From: Actinomycetota bacterium
Lineage (GTDB): Bacteria > Actinomycetota > Acidimicrobiia > Acidimicrobiales > Ilumatobacteraceae
Direction of reading: 5' to 3'
DNA length: 6,879 nucleotides
NCBI GenBank assembly: GCA_009705435.1
Contig: WLTJ01000088.1
Location: 1-6,879 of the forward strand
A program made the position numbers and the translations under genes. Shown here one piece after another: positions 4,640-6,879 of this stretch. How positions within the stretch are numbered: the first letter of the stretch is position 1; the number at the start of each line of letters is the position of its first letter. The notes beneath the pieces are model-generated. The model ran no database searches. It was given only the letters and a program-made list of their open reading frames with translations, and was not told where the DNA came from.

Positions 4640-6046
4640 TCAGCGTTTGCGAATGACTCCGTCTTTAATCGCCGCAGCAGCAACGGCCGGAGCAACCCGT
4701 TCAACAATCGTGCGATCAAACACTGATGGAACGACGAACTCAGGCTTGAGGTCTGCATCAGACACTGATTCGGCAATGGCAATTGCCGCAGCCAACTTCA
4801 TTCCTTCGGTGATGTCAGTTGCGTGAGCATCAAGAGCACCTCTAAAGATTCCTGGGAACGCCAAAACATTGTTGATTTGATTTGGATAGTCACTTCGACC
4901 AGTCGCCATCACAGCTGCCAGACCATCACATTGCTCGGGACGGATTTCAGGATTGGGGTTAGCCATCGCAAACACGATCGGGCTTTTGGCCATTGAGCGA
5001 ACATCGGCAGCTGTAATCAGGTCAGGTCCACTCACGCCAACAAAGACGTCTGAGCCCTTCATCATGTCGCTGATTGTTCCCATGCGACGCGAACGGTTGG
5101 TGTTATTAGCAAACCATTCCTTCGCCGAGTTCATCTCACTTCGACCTGAATAGATCGCACCAATACGGTCACAACCAATGACGTCGCCCACTCCAGCGTT
5201 CAACAAAATCTTTCCAATCGCCACGCCAGCAGCACCCACTCCCGCAATAACAACGGTGAGATCTTCCATCTTCTTGCCCGTGATCTTGAGTGAATTCCAT
5301 AACGCCGCCAATGTCACGACGGCGGTGCCGTGTTGATCATCATGAAAGACGGGAATATCAAGACTGGCGCGCAAACGCTCTTCAATCTCAAAACATTCTG
5401 GCGCCTTGATATCTTCCAGGTTGATGCCACCGAAGGTCGGGGCAATTCGTTGAACAAAGTCAACGACTTCATCAGCAGTTCGCGCATTAATGCAGATCGG
5501 AAAACCATCAATGCCACCGAACTCTTTAAACAGCAAGGCTTTACCTTCCATCACGGGCATCGCGCCTTCGGGACCAATATCGCCCAAGCCCAAGACAGCG
5601 GTGCCGTTACTCACAATCGCTACTGAGTTTTTGCGAATGGTGTAATCGTGTGACAAGCCAGGATCTTTTTCAATGGCGGTGCATATCCGAGCCACGCCTG
5701 GGGTGTAGGCCATTGACAAATCATCACGGTCATTGACGGGAACAGTTGAGAGAACTTCAATCTTGCCGGCCTCGTGCATCTTGAAGGTACGGTCCCACCA
5801 ATCAAGGAGAGTGACGCCAGAGAGTTTGCGTACGGCTTCAACAATGCGAACTTGATGCTCTTCATCACGACACAGAACTACCAAACTTCGGCGAAGAACC
5901 GGACCACGAACATCGAAGCCATCGAGCGCGCCGATGTTTCCACCAGCTTCTCCGATAGCAGTGCATAAGCGTCCAAGAGTACCTGGAACATTATCTAGTT
6001 GACAGTCAAGGGCGATGGAGAAGGCGGCGTTCGGTTTAATACTCAC
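4640..6046 (-). CDS. NAD(P)-dependent malic enzyme with N-terminal ACT domain
   Basis: This enzyme decarboxylates malate to pyruvate and CO2 with reduction of NAD(P), in the cytoplasm, linking the TCA cycle to pyruvate. It has 468 residues. About 8-85 form an ACT-type ligand-binding domain (DNVPGTLGRLCTAIGEAGGNI). The malic domain follows: YTPGVA at 114-119, EGKALLFKEF at 167-176 with catalytic K169, metal ligands in NLEDI (E211, D212) and FHDDQHGT (D236, D237). The NAD-binding domain has GVGAAG at 269-274, ANPNPE at 362-367, and NNVLAFPGIFRGALD at 392-406. Asp293 at the end of the second strand favours NAD over NADP. The ACT domain suggests control by an amino acid or other small effector. 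The start is GTG 6046, with no Shine-Dalgarno. It is divergent from the small lipoprotein gene across 69 bp. The family is certain; cofactor preference is inferred. I leave the gene symbol blank because mae names are not consistent across phyla. Confidence 0.97.
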   Translation of the reverse strand: MSIKPNAAFSIALDCQLDNVPGTLGRLCTAIGEAGGNIGALDGFDVRGPVLRRSLVVLCRDEEHQVRIVEAVRKLSGVTLLDWWDRTFKMHEAGKIEVLSTVPVNDRDDLSMAYTPGVARICTAIEKDPGLSHDYTIRKNSVAIVSNGTAVLGLGDIGPEGAMPVMEGKALLFKEFGGIDGFPICINARTADEVVDFVQRIAPTFGGINLEDIKAPECFEIEERLRASLDIPVFHDDQHGTAVVTLAALWNSLKITGKKMEDLTVVIAGVGAAGVAIGKILLNAGVGDVIGCDRIGAIYSGRSEMNSAKEWFANNTNRSRRMGTISDMMKGSDVFVGVSGPDLITAADVRSMAKSPIVFAMANPNPEIRPEQCDGLAAVMATGRSDYPNQINNVLAFPGIFRGALDAHATDITEGMKLAAAIAIAESVSDADLKPEFVVPSVFDRTIVERVAPAVAAAAIKDGVIRKR

Positions 6047-6055
6047 AAGGGTTAA

Positions 6056-6061
6056 ACACTA
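6056..6061 (-). promoter_or_regulatory. candidate -10 box of the malic enzyme gene
   Basis: On the minus strand, TAGTGT lies 9 nt before the GTG start, slightly farther than at the other genes here, giving a leader of about two or three bases or none. No good -35 is seen. It lies within the 69-bp region shared with the divergent lipoprotein promoter. Confidence 0.3.
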
Positions 6062-6080
6062 GAACACCGCCAACTAAAAC

Positions 6081-6109
6081 TTGCTCTTTTGTCTCTTATT
6101 CTTTAGGCT
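6081..6109 (+). promoter_or_regulatory. promoter of the small lipoprotein gene
   Basis: TTGCTC (6081-6086) and TAGGCT (6104-6109) are separated by exactly 17 bp, the ideal sigma-70 spacing. TAGGCT is also 6 nt before ATG 6116, so the transcript probably begins at the start codon. It is the best promoter in the window and repeats the -10 hexamer seen before the TetR gene. Confidence 0.6.
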
Positions 6110-6115
6110 GACAGC

Positions 6116-6559
6116 ATGCGCATTACTTCCCCTCGTCTTTTAGTTGCAACCTTGACACTTTCAATCATCACTATTTCTTGTGGGGGCGGAGGTGATGCCA
6201 TGGGCGGCAATAGCAGCACTCGACTCAGCGACGAAGCATTTTGCGCCAAAATTACGGCGTTGAGCAACGAGACTTCAGGTGGCGACACCGCGGAGGCGAT
6301 GTTGGAGATGCTTCAGGTCATACAGGACATGGCAAAAGTAGCACCCACCGCTGAATTGCAAGAGGCGCTCGAGGCGTACGCCCCATTGTATGAGGGGATG
6401 TCGAAGTTGGATCAGGATGATCCCGAGGCCCTCTCGGCTGCGGTCGACGAATTGTTCACCCCAGAAGTAATGAAAGCTGGAGAAATCCTCGAGGCTTATT
6501 CCACAGACGTTTGTGGAATTGAAGATGGCAGTGATTCATCTTCGCCGCCAACAAGTTAA
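6116..6559 (+). CDS. small secreted lipoprotein, function unknown
   Basis: This 147-residue protein has a signal peptide (1-21: two Arg, then a hydrophobic core VATLTLSIITIS) and a presumed lipidated Cys22 followed by a GGGG run. The -3 residue is Thr rather than Leu, so the lipobox is imperfect. A Gly/Ser spacer to about residue 36 leads to a mainly alpha-helical acidic domain (38-135) with helices around 38-52, 58-76, 78-97 and 102-128. Two further cysteines, C43 and C133, sit at the two ends of this domain and could form a disulfide that closes a helical bundle. The tail is Ser/Asp-rich. The start is supported by the promoter at 6081-6109. The gene is divergent from the malic enzyme and convergent with the acyl-CoA synthetase, whose stop is 2 bp away. 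I recognise no function; small single-domain lipoproteins of this layout are common in actinobacteria. Confidence 0.85.
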   Translation: MRITSPRLLVATLTLSIITISCGGGGDAMGGNSSTRLSDEAFCAKITALSNETSGGDTAEAMLEMLQVIQDMAKVAPTAELQEALEAYAPLYEGMSKLDQDDPEALSAAVDELFTPEVMKAGEILEAYSTDVCGIEDGSDSSSPPTS

Positions 6560-6561
6560 AC

Positions 6562-6879
6562 CTATTCGCCCGTAATTTCCTTACGGAGTTCACGCTTCAG
6601 AAACTTGCCGCTGGCGTTACGAGGAATCGGTTCATCACGGAACCAAATCTTTGATGGGATCTTGAAACTGGCAATCTTGCCGGCCAAGAAATCTCGCAGT
6701 TCGACATCGCTCATTGAACGTCCAGGACGCAACACAATGACGGCGGCTACGACTTCGCCGAGTCGTTCATCGGGAATGCCGAATACGCAAGCTTCAGCAA
6801 TTGCGTCGTGGTTATAAATCGCGGTTTCAACTTCGCTGCAGTAGACATTTTCGCCACCACGAATCACCATGTCTTTTGC
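6562..6879 (-). CDS. AMP-forming acyl-CoA synthetase (ANL superfamily), C-terminal part; start lies right of the window
   Basis: The visible 105 residues are the mobile C-terminal domain of an AMP-binding enzyme. This class activates a carboxylic acid with ATP to the acyl-adenylate and then transfers it to CoA. KDMVIRGGENVYCSEVE at the left of the fragment is the A8 hinge motif. GIPDERLGEVVAAVIVL follows, and PRNASGKFLKREL near the end is the A10 motif with the catalytic lysine in SGK. The family usually has 500-550 residues, so about 400 are missing to the right. The reading frame runs through the window edge, so the internal ATG at 6870 is not the start. The stop TAG (6562-6564) is 2 bp from the lipoprotein stop, and no terminator separates them. 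The substrate cannot be judged from this end; a fatty or aromatic acid is likely. Confidence 0.95.
   Translation of the reverse strand, partial: AKDMVIRGGENVYCSEVETAIYNHDAIAEACVFGIPDERLGEVVAAVIVLRPGRSMSDVELRDFLAGKIASFKIPSKIWFRDEPIPRNASGKFLKRELRKEITGE

Noticed and set aside
1..6879. CRISPR array, toxin-antitoxin pair, phage genes or a defence system
   Set aside because: I found no spaced repeats, no nuclease, integrase, transposase or phage-like protein, and no paired small genes in any frame.

Overview
The window looks like a piece of an actinobacterial chromosome of moderate GC, roughly 50% in most genes by eye. An aquatic Acidimicrobiia-type lineage is my best guess. This rests on the gene content, the near absence of Shine-Dalgarno sequences, and start codons that sit 6-7 nt after a TANNNT box, as in leaderless transcripts. 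The taxonomic call is inference, because no marker gene is complete here.

Layout. Positions 1-246 are the 3' part of the tmRNA gene ssrA, entering from the left edge: pseudoknot region, T arm and 3' acceptor strand. A perfect 12-bp inverted repeat follows directly. Next come a cytochrome P450 gene (318-1523, +) and, 5 bp after its stop, a second copy of the last bases of ssrA. The P450 is therefore bracketed by a 15-bp direct repeat of the tmRNA 3' end, the classic footprint of integration into ssrA, but no integrase is present. On the far side are a convergent gene for an uncharacterised actinobacterial protein (1549-2127, -) and a divergent TetR-family regulator (2201-2806, +). They share a 73-bp control region that contains a small palindrome.

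Further right is a large secreted lipoprotein with a probable beta-propeller (2813-4519, -). It is followed by an ACT-domain NAD-type malic enzyme (4640-6046, -) with its own candidate terminator. Divergent from the malic enzyme is a small lipoprotein (6116-6559, +) with a well-spaced promoter. The window ends with the C-terminal third or less of an AMP-forming acyl-CoA synthetase (6562 to the right edge, -).

How the genes relate. There is no long operon: neighbours are mostly convergent or divergent, so each gene seems to be its own transcription unit. The malic enzyme and acyl-CoA synthetase are central carbon and fatty-acid metabolism, and two lipoproteins face the outside of the membrane. 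The TetR protein may control itself and the divergent uncharacterised gene. The P450 has no redox partner beside it and is GC-richer than the other genes, which fits arrival as a passenger. The strongest lead for something undescribed is this one-gene, integrase-free ssrA island.
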